Below are positions 1 to 8,484 of a DNA stretch of 64,000 nt, piece after piece. The notes under the pieces are model-generated. The model was not told where the DNA came from. It searched no databases and was given only the letters and a program-made list of their open reading frames with translations. The stretch covers positions 1-64,000 of the forward strand of contig JAATGV010000009.1 in the NCBI GenBank assembly GCA_015654475.1, in the 5' to 3' direction. A program made the position numbers and the translations under genes. This DNA comes from Actinomycetales bacterium (GTDB taxonomy: Bacteria > Actinomycetota > Actinomycetes > Actinomycetales > Microbacteriaceae). Position 1 is the stretch's first letter, and each line of letters begins with the position of its first letter.

Positions 1-878
1 GTGTAATTCCATGCGAGGTAGTCCTTGTCCATCGCCAAGTCAACTGAGCTGGAATATGTGCCCTCAGTGGAGTGGATCACAATGTACTTGATCGCGGGGC
101 CACCCTCGCCGGTGCGATCAGCAGTGTCGTGGTTGCCGTAGTAGCCGGTGTCGTCGGCGTCATCAGGGTCTGTCTTCTCATAAGGCGCAGGCATCCACTC
201 ACAACCGAGCCCAACCGGGCAATCCGTCTCAGGATCGTTCTCGCCGGAGGCCTCGGTGTACTCACTGACATCGAGGGTTGGAATGGCGGTCAGAGTGACC
301 GACTGACCCGCGATCGTGCGCGAGGCCCCGGTCTTGACCGTGTCGAGCACATTGGCGGCAAAGTCTTCGTCGCTGCCGAATCGCGAGATCGCAGAACCGT
401 ATGAAACGGGGTCTGCGGGATCTGCATCCTCCGACGCATAGTCGGCCAGCAGTGCGGCTCCTGCGCAGATGTTGGCGAAGTCGTCTGACTTGATGAGGTC
501 GGCGTCAAGCCCGGTAAGCTCAGCTGCCGAATCGAGTGCTGACGAACTCTCTTTGGCCTCAGTCGTCTTGCCTGAACCATCGAGATCAGTCACGGAGTGG
601 TCGAGAATGTTGAACATGCCGTAACCGCCATCGGCACTCACCGCCCCATCGTGACCATCCCAGCGGGACTGCATGTAGGAGATGCCTTTCAGCACATCCT
701 CATTAACGTCAAATTTCTCAGCGGCGGCGGAGAAGGCTGATTCGAGTGAGCCCGTCGCGCTAACCGCGCTACAGCCGGGGGCGGGCACTTCGGTGGCCCT
801 CGCTTGAAGGGGAATCAGGCCCACCACGAGGGCGACCGATAACCCGGCCCCTCCGATGAACGACAGCTTTCTTCTCAC
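1..878 (-). CDS. Secreted N-acetylmuramoyl-L-alanine amidase, C-terminus cut by window edge
   Basis: The reverse strand reads open from a GTG at 878 off the left edge (about 292 codons seen). GAGGAAC lies 8-9 nt before the GTG. The N-terminus MRRKLSFIGGAGLSVALVV followed by LQARA-TE is a Sec signal peptide, so the product is secreted. Residues ~40-190 are the non-catalytic region usual in actinobacterial cell-wall amidases (GYGMFNILDHSV). Near the edge comes IKYIVIHSTEGTYSSS, the start of an amidase_2/PGRP-type zinc domain with its first His ligand. It probably cleaves the MurNAc-L-Ala bond of peptidoglycan. The catalytic remainder is outside the window, so activity cannot be judged. The nearest gene, an Lrp-type regulator, is divergent. 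Confidence 0.8.
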   Translation of the reverse strand, partial: MRRKLSFIGGAGLSVALVVGLIPLQARATEVPAPGCSAVSATGSLESAFSAAAEKFDVNEDVLKGISYMQSRWDGHDGAVSADGGYGMFNILDHSVTDLDGSGKTTEAKESSSALDSAAELTGLDADLIKSDDFANICAGAALLADYASEDADPADPVSYGSAISRFGSDEDFAANVLDTVKTGASRTIAGQSVTLTAIPTLDVSEYTEASGENDPETDCPVGLGCEWMPAPYEKTDPDDADDTGYYGNHDTADRTGEGGPAIKYIVIHSTEGTYSSSVDLAMDKDYLAWNY

Positions 879-1205
879 AGGGATGTTCCTCGCAATCTAC
901 TGGGGGGGCCGCCGAATCTGGCGGTATGAGCAGTGAGATTATCAGAGCAAAAGACTAAAAAACACCGGCAAACGTTTCTAAAATGTAAAATAAATCCAGC
1001 ATTCTCGGGTTAGTGCATGAAAGTTGCCGAATTCGCGCGAAGATGTATTGAACTTGTCCTACCTCATGAATAGGAGCTTCGTGGTCCGAGCAATCATCGA
1101 TTCAGCCTGTGCGACGCGACATGCTGAGTCCCGCAGCCTCCACGCGAAACCGCGTCCATGACTCGTCGTATACACCCAGCTGCAGCTGCCAGTACAGTAA
1201 GAACC
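879..1205. other. Divergent intergenic region between amidase and Lrp-type regulator
   Basis: This 327-bp stretch has an AT-rich core (about 945-1010) unlike the flanks, consistent with divergent promoters. A TACAGT box at 1193-1198 lies 7 nt before the ATG at 1206. Longer ORFs through this stretch lack coding character. I see no RNA gene. Confidence 0.5.
1193..1198 (+). promoter_or_regulatory. -10 box (TACAGT) for leaderless transcription of the Lrp-type gene
   Basis: TACAGT sits 7 nt upstream of the ATG at 1206 and there is no Shine-Dalgarno sequence. That arrangement is typical of actinobacterial leaderless genes. It also argues for the start at 1206 over an in-frame ATG at 1158. Confidence 0.45.
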
Positions 1206-1688
1206 ATGTCGATGAAGGATGAGGAACGAGGATCGATCCAACTTGCGCTAGATGAGACAGACCTGACCATCCTGAGGCAACTCGCCGAACACGGAAATCT
1301 GAAGCTCGCCGATCTGGCTGACATTACATCCCTCTCGACCTCCGCCGTGCAGGCTCGGCTAAGGCGCCTTGAGCAGCGCGGAGTGATCGAAGGATACTCG
1401 GCGCGGATCTCGAACTCGGTGATCGGGCTGACCCTCGCGGCGTATATCGAGATCACGCCACTGGGATCTGATCTCAAATCGGACCCGCCCGAGGTGCTAC
1501 GCGGCTTTCCCGAGATCGTCTCATGCCACTCTGTCGCGGGTGACGCCAGCTTCATTCTGTTCGTTCGCGTGCGCAATTCCGAGGCCCTCGAAGATCTGAT
1601 CGACCGCATTCGCGCGGCGGCCCAGGTGCGTACCCGCACCACCGTGGTACTGCGCACCTTCTACGAGAACCGCCCGCCGGCGATCTGA
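1206..1688 (+). CDS. Lrp/AsnC family transcriptional regulator
   Basis: About 160 aa from ATG 1206. Residues ~15-65 form the winged helix-turn-helix (LDETDLTILRQLAEHGNLKL...LSTSAVQARLRRLEQRGVIEGY). The C-terminal ~80 residues match the RAM ligand-binding/oligomerisation domain (ITPLGSD, EIVSCHSVAGDASFILFVRV). Length and order of domains are normal for the family, which senses amino acids and binds near its own promoter. An in-frame ATG at 1158 would add 16 residues of low-quality sequence and lies upstream of the -10 box. The peptide-handling genes that follow suggest control of amino-acid or peptide metabolism, but this is inference. Confidence 0.85.
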   Translation: MSMKDEERGSIQLALDETDLTILRQLAEHGNLKLADLADITSLSTSAVQARLRRLEQRGVIEGYSARISNSVIGLTLAAYIEITPLGSDLKSDPPEVLRGFPEIVSCHSVAGDASFILFVRVRNSEALEDLIDRIRAAAQVRTRTTVVLRTFYENRPPAI

Positions 1689-1809
1689 TCGCTACTGAGC
1701 GATTCGGATTCACCCCAAATCCTCAAGACTCCGTTAGCGGAGGGGGATGGGGGTGGTCTCGCCGCGAATCAAGGCGCTCGCGGCACCAAGGCACTCAGCG
1801 ACGCCGCTC

Positions 1810-3351
1810 CTAGGCATCCACGACTACCTGGGCAAAATTGTTCAATAAGGCTGTGGAACTCTTCCGCGCGTCGTCTGCATGAGCTCTGGCGCGGGCGAAC
1901 ATCTCATCGGGGTCGAGACCATCTGCCAGCAATCTCTCCCGAGGGAAGGCGAAGGCGCGCTCCACCGGAACCTCCGGATGAAACTGCACACCCCACACGG
2001 CCGAACCAAGCCTGAATGCCTGGTTAGTGCAACGCTCGCTCGAAGCGAGAAGAACAGCAGTCTCGGAAAGCACCTCAATCACATCTCTATGGTTCTCCAT
2101 GAAGAATCCAGGACGGGGAACATCGGCGAAGAGCCGATCGGTCGCTGCGGCCTCGCCGCCATCGATCTGAGTAAGGCCGCGCTCGGGAAGCGGGCCGTTG
2201 GCGCGCACCAGCCCTCCCGAGACGTGAGCGAGGATCTGGGCACCCAGACAGATCCCTAGGGTGGGCACATCGCCCTCGATCGCCTGTTGAGCCAAGGATC
2301 GCTCCGCTTTCAGCCAGGGTGCTTTCTCGTCGTCGTCGGGCATGAGGCCGCCACCGAGCATGATCAAAGCAGCGTAGCCATCTAGGGATGTGGGAAGCGG
2401 CTCCTGATACCCCGCGACTACGCGAGAGCCGACCCCATTGCGCGCGAGCAACTCGACGACACCACGGGGACCGCTGTCGGGGTCGTTCATGACGATCAAC
2501 GCACGGGGGGCCGTCGCGGGCAAAGATTCGCGCAGAGAGCGGAATGACTCAAGATACGCGCGCAGTTCCCGCCCGGCCTGGTTCATTTCGGAGAGGACCT
2601 CGTCGCGCGGATCGCTTTCGCTAGCATCCCAGTTTGCGAATACGGCGTAGGCTACACCCCGCGAGTCGGTCGTCACGACGCCCGTGTCACAGCGAACCGA
2701 GCTTGTGGTTCCGGTCTTGTGGAATACTGAGAAGCCGCGATCACGATCGCGGTGCGCGAGAGGGTCGAATCCAAAGGCGGATACGACCATCGAACAGTCG
2801 ACCGATTCGGTCAGCCAGCGTGCGACCAGCCTGCTCGCATCGGGGCTAATGAGGTTTCCTCTCGAGATTCCCGCCATGAACATGGCCAGTTCTTGCGCCG
2901 TTCCGCTCGACAGCGCCCGTGGGTCGCCAGGTTGCAACGGCCAGGCGACGTAATCGTTCAGAGCCGAATGCTCGAATCCGAGTGCGCGGGTGAACTGCTG
3001 CACCTTCTCGCGGCCGACGCGTCGCAGCAGCGTATTGGTGGCTTGGTTGTCGGAGACGGCCCCGATTAAGACACAGATGTCGTATAGCGGCAGCGTCCGC
3101 TGGTGTAGCGCCTGCCAGATTCCCGAATTGTCGAACCGATCTTCCGGGTGCACTGTCACTTCCTCGAGCAGGTCGAGATCGTCAGAAACCGAATGCTCGG
3201 CCACCGCCGAAAGCAGGAAGACCTTCCCGACGCTGGCCAGATCCAGCACTCGACCCGCATTATGGGAGAACAGCACTTCACCACTGTCGATGTCGAACGC
3301 ATGAGCCGACCACGTCACACCCGGCACGTTCGGGATGAAGTTACTGCGCAT
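1810..3351 (-). CDS. Fusion: class-A-beta-lactamase-like serine hydrolase + class I glutamine amidotransferase
   Basis: 513 aa. Residues ~8-270 resemble a penicillin-recognising serine hydrolase: SVGK (S40-K43, nucleophile and general base), SDN (100-102) and KTG (212-214). The deacylating Glu of true class A beta-lactamases (ExxLN) is not in register, so it may be a peptidase or acyl-transfer enzyme instead. Residues ~283-480 are a class I amidotransferase: GICLGAQ with nucleophile C368, and FHPE supplying H458/E460. No signal peptide or membrane segment is seen, so it should be cytoplasmic, which is unusual for the first domain. The start at 3351 has AAAGGGG 9 nt upstream and overlaps the preceding gene by 11 bp, so the two are translationally coupled. 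An in-frame start at 3402 exists but lacks this support. Substrate unknown; muropeptide or other peptide amidation/hydrolysis is a guess from the neighbouring peptide importer. Confidence 0.8.
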   Translation of the reverse strand: MRSNFIPNVPGVTWSAHAFDIDSGEVLFSHNAGRVLDLASVGKVFLLSAVAEHSVSDDLDLLEEVTVHPEDRFDNSGIWQALHQRTLPLYDICVLIGAVSDNQATNTLLRRVGREKVQQFTRALGFEHSALNDYVAWPLQPGDPRALSSGTAQELAMFMAGISRGNLISPDASRLVARWLTESVDCSMVVSAFGFDPLAHRDRDRGFSVFHKTGTTSSVRCDTGVVTTDSRGVAYAVFANWDASESDPRDEVLSEMNQAGRELRAYLESFRSLRESLPATAPRALIVMNDPDSGPRGVVELLARNGVGSRVVAGYQEPLPTSLDGYAALIMLGGGLMPDDDEKAPWLKAERSLAQQAIEGDVPTLGICLGAQILAHVSGGLVRANGPLPERGLTQIDGGEAAATDRLFADVPRPGFFMENHRDVIEVLSETAVLLASSERCTNQAFRLGSAVWGVQFHPEVPVERAFAFPRERLLADGLDPDEMFARARAHADDARKSSTALLNNFAQVVVDA

Positions 3352-4192
3352 CGAGGTCGTCCCCTTTGCTGGAGCGAAGCGCACTAATGATGACTGCACC
3401 AATAGAACTCATGGTCTCGAGTACTCGCTGGCGGGTGCCGATGACGGCGGCCTCATCCCAATTGGCAAGCACAGCGTAGGCGATCATCGCATCCGTCGGA
3501 CCAAACCGCACCCACCCGACGTCGATGCGCGCGGTCTCGATAGTGCCGGTTTTGTTGCGTAAGGTGATTCCCTCGTCCTCTTCGAAATGGGCGAGAGGGT
3601 CGAGCCCGAATGCCGAGGCGACCATCGAGAGGTCGGCGTTCCGGGAGATCCAGGAGTTGACCATTCGAGAAACGCCTTCGGTAAGCGCCTCTCCGCGCGC
3701 AAGCCGCCGCATCAGATCGGAGAGTTCGCGTGCCGTGCCCCGCGAAAGCGTCGGAGGCAGGTCAGGGGTGCGTTCGTCGCGGACCCAGTCGAGGATGTTG
3801 GTGGACGTATATCCGAATGATGGTGCCACCGACTTCACGTGATCGATCCCGCAGGTGCTCAGTAGCATGTTGGCGGCCATATTGTCGCTCACTGCCCCGG
3901 TCAGCAGGCAAAGGTCATCGATTCGCGCGGTCGAGTCACCCATCATATAGAGGAGCCCAGAGTCAGCGACTCGATCGATGCGCGTTGGTTCGATACGGGT
4001 GGCAGGGTCGAGTTCGCCGTTCTCGAGTTTTCGTGCGGTCGCGAGAAGAGTGAAGAGCTTTCCCACGCTCGCGGTCTTCAACTGGGTATCCGGATCGTAT
4101 TCGGCGATCATCTCACCGGTTCGCCCATTGCGTATGGCGATGGACCAGTTCACGTCGCTGATCTCGGTTCTGGGCAACGAGAGCATGTCCAT
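3341..4192 (-). CDS. Cytoplasmic class-A-beta-lactamase-like serine hydrolase
   Basis: 283 aa, homologous to the first half of the overlapping downstream gene: SVGK (S42-K45), SDN (102-104), NKTGT (K214). Blocks such as SAFGLDPLAH and SRGTARELSDLM are shared between the two, so they are paralogues. There is no signal peptide or lipobox, whereas beta-lactamases and PBPs act outside the membrane. No ExxLN glutamate is visible. AGGAAG sits 7 nt before the ATG. It is the first gene of a two-gene unit divergent from the peptide ABC transporter, so I infer work on imported peptides or cell-wall fragments. An intracellular drug-resistance role is less likely. Confidence 0.8.
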   Translation of the reverse strand: MDMLSLPRTEISDVNWSIAIRNGRTGEMIAEYDPDTQLKTASVGKLFTLLATARKLENGELDPATRIEPTRIDRVADSGLLYMMGDSTARIDDLCLLTGAVSDNMAANMLLSTCGIDHVKSVAPSFGYTSTNILDWVRDERTPDLPPTLSRGTARELSDLMRRLARGEALTEGVSRMVNSWISRNADLSMVASAFGLDPLAHFEEDEGITLRNKTGTIETARIDVGWVRFGPTDAMIAYAVLANWDEAAVIGTRQRVLETMSSIGAVIISALRSSKGDDLDAQ

Positions 4193-4526
4193 GGGACTTC
4201 CTAAGAAACGGGAACTATACGACGGGAGTGGCGCACCGAAATTAATCCCCTAAGTGATACGAATGACAGGCATCAATACTACGGTGAAGTGGGCGACATC
4301 GGGTACGGTCATCCCGAAGTTTCCCCTGCATGACCGATGGTTGAAACGGCACGTGACGCCAGATCGGCCGCAAAAGGACTGATCTGCACCACATATTTCC
4401 GGCATGTAACGACCATGTGAAATGTGGTAATTTTTCGGCGTTGTCGCTGCATTTTGGGATTTTCTCACGTCTTGGTGTTCCTAGAATGGATTTCACACAC
4501 CTTCTTGAGACAAAGGATCTGCAACC
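4193..4526. other. Divergent control region between hydrolase pair and peptide transporter
   Basis: This 334-bp region carries no convincing gene. At about 4389-4428 a broken inverted repeat is visible (CCACATATTT ... AAATGTGG) enclosing CATG-N7-CATG. It is AT-richer than its surroundings and could be an operator, for instance for the nearby Lrp-type protein. AAAGGAT precedes the ATG at 4527 as ribosome binding site. Confidence 0.4.
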
Positions 4527-6371
4527 ATGTTCATTCACACGAAGCAGAAGAGACTCGGGCTCGCCTCGGCTCTCGCTGCGGGCCTCGCGATCGCGTTGTG
4601 CAGCGCAACGGCGATCCCCTCGTACGCAGAAGAGTCGAGTCCGGCTGCCGCATCGTCGGCACCTGCTGCATCCGCCGACATTCTGCGTATCGCCACGTCA
4701 GGTTTCGTGGACAGCTTCAACCCGTTCACCTCGGTCTACTTGCTGCCGACAAACACCTTCCGATACGTCTACGAGAACTTAGTTCAGTACGACGCCGAGT
4801 CAGGCGCACCGACAGCAGGATTGGCCGAAAAGTGGGAGACGACGGAAGGCGGCCTCGTGTGGACCTTCACGTTGCACGACGGTCTGAAGTGGTCGGATGG
4901 TGAGCCTCTTACCTCCGCAGATGTCAAGTACACCTACGAGCAGATGATGAACGATCCGCTTATGGCCACGGCCAACGGGTCCCTCGTGTCCAACTTCGCC
5001 TCTGTCGAAGCACCAGACGACAAGACGGTCGTCATTACATTGAACACGGCGCAAGCGCCGAATCCCGGCGTCGAGATCCCCGTCGTGCCTGAGCACATTT
5101 GGTCGAAGATCGACAACCCGTCAGAGTTCGCCAACGATAGCGCGGTTGTCGGGTCGGGCCAATTCACTCTTGAGGCATACTCAGCCAACCAGTCGATTAC
5201 TTTGAAGGCCAACCCCAACTTCTGGCGCGGCGCCCCCAAGATCTCGGGCATCGAGTACATCTACTACACCAACTCCGACGCACAGCTTCAGGCTTTGAAA
5301 GCCGGCGAGGTCGACTTGGTGACCGGTCTGACCTCGACGCAACTCGACGGGCTCAAGGGTGAAGAAAACATCACCACCAACGTCGGCAAGGGCCGCCGCT
5401 TCACCTCGCTTCAGCTGAACTACGGCTCGGTAACCCCGAGCGGTGAAGAATACGGCACAGGCAACCCAGCGCTCAAAGAGCAGACGGTGCGCGAGGCGAT
5501 CCGCTACGCAATCGACATCCCCACGCTCATGGAGCAAGTCTTGCAGGGCTACGGCACGGTGGCGACCAGCTTCATCCCCGCGTCCTTCTCCGAATGGCAC
5601 CTGGCCGATGACAACCCGGTGATTCAGAAGTTCGACGCCGAGAAGGCAAAATCGAACCTTGAAGCGGACGGCTGGACAGTCGGTAGCGACGGCATCCGCG
5701 AAAAAGACGGCGAGAAGCTCTCACTGCGTCTGCTGATCGACGCCGATGACTCCACTCAGCAGTCCATTTCGGAGTTCTTGGTTCCGTGGCTCAAGGAGGT
5801 CGGAATCGAGGTCAAGGCCGAGTCGACCGACGCCGACACTCTGTCGTCACGTACGCTCGAAGGCGACTACGACATGGTGTTCTCGGGCTGGAGCGTCAAC
5901 CCCGACCCCGATTACCAGTTGAGCATCAACCTGTGCTCATCGCGCCCCGAGGCAGACGGCAGTGGACCCACCACTCAGGACGGGTACTGCAACCCCGAAT
6001 TCGATGCGCTCTACGAGCAGCAGCACACAGAGCTCGATCAGACAAAGCGCGAAGACCTCGTTCAGCAGATGCTGGCACTGCATTACAGCGACGTCGGCAA
6101 TATCACCCTGTGGTACGCCAACCAACTCGAAGCCTACCGTTCCGATCGGTTCACCGGCTTCACCCTGCAGCCGTCTGACGGCGGCATGATCGCCAACCAG
6201 GCCGGGTACTGGGGTTACCTCACGGTGGAGCCGGTTGCAGATGCAGCTGCAGCTACGTCAGGCCCCGCCACCGGATTGTGGATCGCCCTTGGCGTCGTCG
6301 TGCTTGCGGGCATTGTGGTTGCGGTGATAGTCGTCACACGACGCAAGAAGGGAGCCGATACGCGAGAGTAG
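4527..6371 (+). CDS. Peptide ABC transporter substrate-binding protein (family 5) with C-terminal membrane anchor
   Basis: 614 aa. The N-terminus is a Sec signal peptide (LGLASALAAGLAIALCS...SYA-EE) without a lipobox Cys. Residues ~45-560 are an SBP_bac_5 domain: ILRIATSGFVDSFNPFTS, the GLVWTFTLHDGLKWSDGEP signature, and VVGSGQFTL. The C-terminus has one transmembrane helix (GLWIALGVVVLAGIVVAVIVV) then RRKK. The protein is therefore tethered by its tail rather than by lipid, and no LPxTG motif is present. It should deliver oligopeptides to the permeases that follow. A strong hairpin separates it from the permease genes, fitting higher expression of the binding protein. Substrate inferred only as peptide-like; the M19 dipeptidase at the end of the cluster supports this. 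Confidence 0.9.
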   Translation: MFIHTKQKRLGLASALAAGLAIALCSATAIPSYAEESSPAAASSAPAASADILRIATSGFVDSFNPFTSVYLLPTNTFRYVYENLVQYDAESGAPTAGLAEKWETTEGGLVWTFTLHDGLKWSDGEPLTSADVKYTYEQMMNDPLMATANGSLVSNFASVEAPDDKTVVITLNTAQAPNPGVEIPVVPEHIWSKIDNPSEFANDSAVVGSGQFTLEAYSANQSITLKANPNFWRGAPKISGIEYIYYTNSDAQLQALKAGEVDLVTGLTSTQLDGLKGEENITTNVGKGRRFTSLQLNYGSVTPSGEEYGTGNPALKEQTVREAIRYAIDIPTLMEQVLQGYGTVATSFIPASFSEWHLADDNPVIQKFDAEKAKSNLEADGWTVGSDGIREKDGEKLSLRLLIDADDSTQQSISEFLVPWLKEVGIEVKAESTDADTLSSRTLEGDYDMVFSGWSVNPDPDYQLSINLCSSRPEADGSGPTTQDGYCNPEFDALYEQQHTELDQTKREDLVQQMLALHYSDVGNITLWYANQLEAYRSDRFTGFTLQPSDGGMIANQAGYWGYLTVEPVADAAAATSGPATGLWIALGVVVLAGIVVAVIVVTRRKKGADTRE

Positions 6372-6414
6372 TAACCACTCGCGTAACATACGGCTCCGTC
6401 CGGAGTCACCACGA

Positions 6415-6453
6415 GTCCACTCCGCGAGGCTTCATAAGCCTCGCGGAGTGGAC
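6415..6453 (+). terminator. 18-bp perfect stem-loop between binding protein and permease
   Basis: Arms GTCCACTCCGCGAGGCTT and its exact complement enclose the 3-nt loop CAT. There is no T-run, so it more likely acts as an mRNA-stabilising or partial-termination hairpin that lifts binding-protein levels over permease levels than as a full terminator. Confidence 0.75.
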
Positions 6454-6493
6454 TTCCCACCGAAAAGAACCATCGAACACTGGGTGAGCACAA

Positions 6494-7540
6494 ATGTCCA
6501 CAGACGTAATCCCTCCGGGAAAAGCGGCAATCGCCGAACAACAGGACGAGGGGCGTGAGTCTCACAGGCAGTCGTTCCTTGGTTACCTGTTGGCAAAGAT
6601 CGGCGGCGCAGCGATCAGCTTGGTAATGGTGGTGATCCTCGGCTTCTTCGCCTTCCGCATCCTGCCGGGGGACCCGGTGCGCAAAATCGCCCAGTCCCGC
6701 CCGATGACTGCCGAGCAGATCGCGCAGCTTCGTCACCAATACGGCCTCGATCAGCCGATGCTGGCACAGTTCTGGAACTACCTGACCAACATCGCCACCG
6801 GCAACTTCGGCGAATCGTACGTGTACGGCAAGCCGGTCAGCGAACTGATCGCACAATACTTCTGGCCCACGATCGCTCTGACAGGCACGTCCGCCATCCT
6901 GGCCATCACGCTGGGCTTGTGGATGGGGCAGTTGGCCGCGTGGCGCAGCAACTCCCCCTACGACCAGGTGGCGACTGGCACATCCTTGGTGCTGTGGTCG
7001 GTGCCGACCTTCTGGCTGGCACTCCTCCTACTGATGATCTTCGGCGGCACGCTGCACTGGTTCCCCACTGGCGGCATGGTGTCGACAGGCATTCCGACTG
7101 GAACGCCCGAATACTTTCTCAACGTCCTGTGGCACCTGGTGTTACCCGTGATCACGATGGTCGCTGTCGTATATGCCCAATACTTGTTAGTGATGCGTGC
7201 CTCGCTGCTCGAAGAGATGAGCGCCGACTATCTGACCACGGCACGCGCCAAGGGCCTTACCGAAGACCTCGTGCGGCGCCGTCATGCGGTGCCTAACGCG
7301 CTGTTGCCCACCGTCACGCTGGTCTTCATGCACATCGGCGGATTGATCGGCGGTGCGGTCACTGTGGAGACGGTGTTCTCCTGGCCTGGGCTCGGAAAAC
7401 TCACCTATGAGGCCATCAGCGGTCCAGACACCCCGCTTCTGCAAGGAACATTCGTCGTGTTCTCGGCAATCATCATCGTCATGAACCTGTTCGCCGACCT
7501 GCTCTACCGGCAGCTCGATCCAAGAGTGAGGAGGGCATGA
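6494..7540 (+). CDS. Peptide ABC transporter permease, DppB type
   Basis: 348 aa. After a hydrophilic ~35-residue N-terminus it has the first helix (AISLVMVVILGFFAFRILPGDP), the family sequence ARHQYGLDQPM-like region, and five further helices. The EAA loop is DYLTTARAKGLTEDLVRRRHAVPNA, which contacts the ATPase. It pairs with the next gene, which starts inside its stop codon (ATGA overlap). Length and topology are normal for the inner-membrane DppB/OppB family. Confidence 0.92.
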   Translation: MSTDVIPPGKAAIAEQQDEGRESHRQSFLGYLLAKIGGAAISLVMVVILGFFAFRILPGDPVRKIAQSRPMTAEQIAQLRHQYGLDQPMLAQFWNYLTNIATGNFGESYVYGKPVSELIAQYFWPTIALTGTSAILAITLGLWMGQLAAWRSNSPYDQVATGTSLVLWSVPTFWLALLLLMIFGGTLHWFPTGGMVSTGIPTGTPEYFLNVLWHLVLPVITMVAVVYAQYLLVMRASLLEEMSADYLTTARAKGLTEDLVRRRHAVPNALLPTVTLVFMHIGGLIGGAVTVETVFSWPGLGKLTYEAISGPDTPLLQGTFVVFSAIIIVMNLFADLLYRQLDPRVRRA

Positions 7541-8484
7541 TGTCCGAGACTCAGACCCGTCCCGCGAATACACGCGAGTACCGCAACGGCAAGAGCCGCC
7601 GAGTCAATGTCGCGCGACAGCGCAAGCTTCAGCGCCTGAAAGAGGTCGCCAAAGAGTTCGCTGAGCACCGCGCAGCAATGGTGGCGCTCGTCTTCCTCCT
7701 TGTCATCTCCCTCATCGCCGTGTTCGCGCCGCTGATCGCACCGGAGTCGATGCTGAATGTCACCAAGCTTCTGGACGTTCCCCACTTCGCGCCGCCATCC
7801 TGGGAGCACCCGTTCGGCACCGACCACCAGGGCCGAGAGATCTGGGTGCGGATGGTATGGGGCGCCCGTACGTCACTGGTCGTCGGCCTTGCAGCAACAG
7901 CAATGTCGATGATCATCGGCACAGTCGTCGGCCTTGCAGCAGGCCACTTCACCGGCCTCGCCGGCGGAATCATCATGCGCGTCGTCGACTTCTTCCTGGT
8001 GCTGCCCTCGCTGATCCTGGCGATCGTGCTTTCGTCGGTGCTGTCGCGCGGCGTGTTGACCATCGTGATCGCGATCGGCGTCACCTCGTGGGCGGGAACA
8101 GCGCGCGTCGTGCGCTCGCAGACCTTGTCTGTCGCATCCCGAACCTATGTCGAACGAGCCGAGGTGCTCGGCGGCGGCCACTGGCACATCATCTCGAAGC
8201 ATCTGCTGCCCGCGGTCATGCCGCTGGTACTGGCCAATACCACGCTGACCGTTGGCTCGGCCATCATCGCTGAGTCGACGCTTGCGTTCCTTGGCCTCGG
8301 AGACACCACACAGCAGTCGTGGGGAACAGTGTTGAAGAACGCGATGGATGTGTCGGCCGCAACGAGCGGGTACTGGTGGTACATCATGATCCCCGGTATC
8401 GCGATCGTTATGGTTGTGCTCGCATGCACATTGGTAGGTCGTGCCTTCGAATCGATCACAAACCCGATGCTCAGGAGGAACTGA
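7537..8484 (+). CDS. Peptide ABC transporter permease, DppC type
   Basis: 315 aa with an N-terminal OppC_N segment (EHRAAMVALVFLLVISLIAVFAPLIAPE) and the typical HPFGTDHQGREIWVRMVWGARTSL region. The EAA loop is TYVERAEVLGGGHWHIISKHLLPA, and GLGDTTQQSWGT is conserved in the family. The start overlaps the upstream stop (ATGA) and its own stop overlaps the ATPase start by one base, so the three are coupled. Confidence 0.92.
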   Translation: MMSETQTRPANTREYRNGKSRRVNVARQRKLQRLKEVAKEFAEHRAAMVALVFLLVISLIAVFAPLIAPESMLNVTKLLDVPHFAPPSWEHPFGTDHQGREIWVRMVWGARTSLVVGLAATAMSMIIGTVVGLAAGHFTGLAGGIIMRVVDFFLVLPSLILAIVLSSVLSRGVLTIVIAIGVTSWAGTARVVRSQTLSVASRTYVERAEVLGGGHWHIISKHLLPAVMPLVLANTTLTVGSAIIAESTLAFLGLGDTTQQSWGTVLKNAMDVSAATSGYWWYIMIPGIAIVMVVLACTLVGRAFESITNPMLRRN

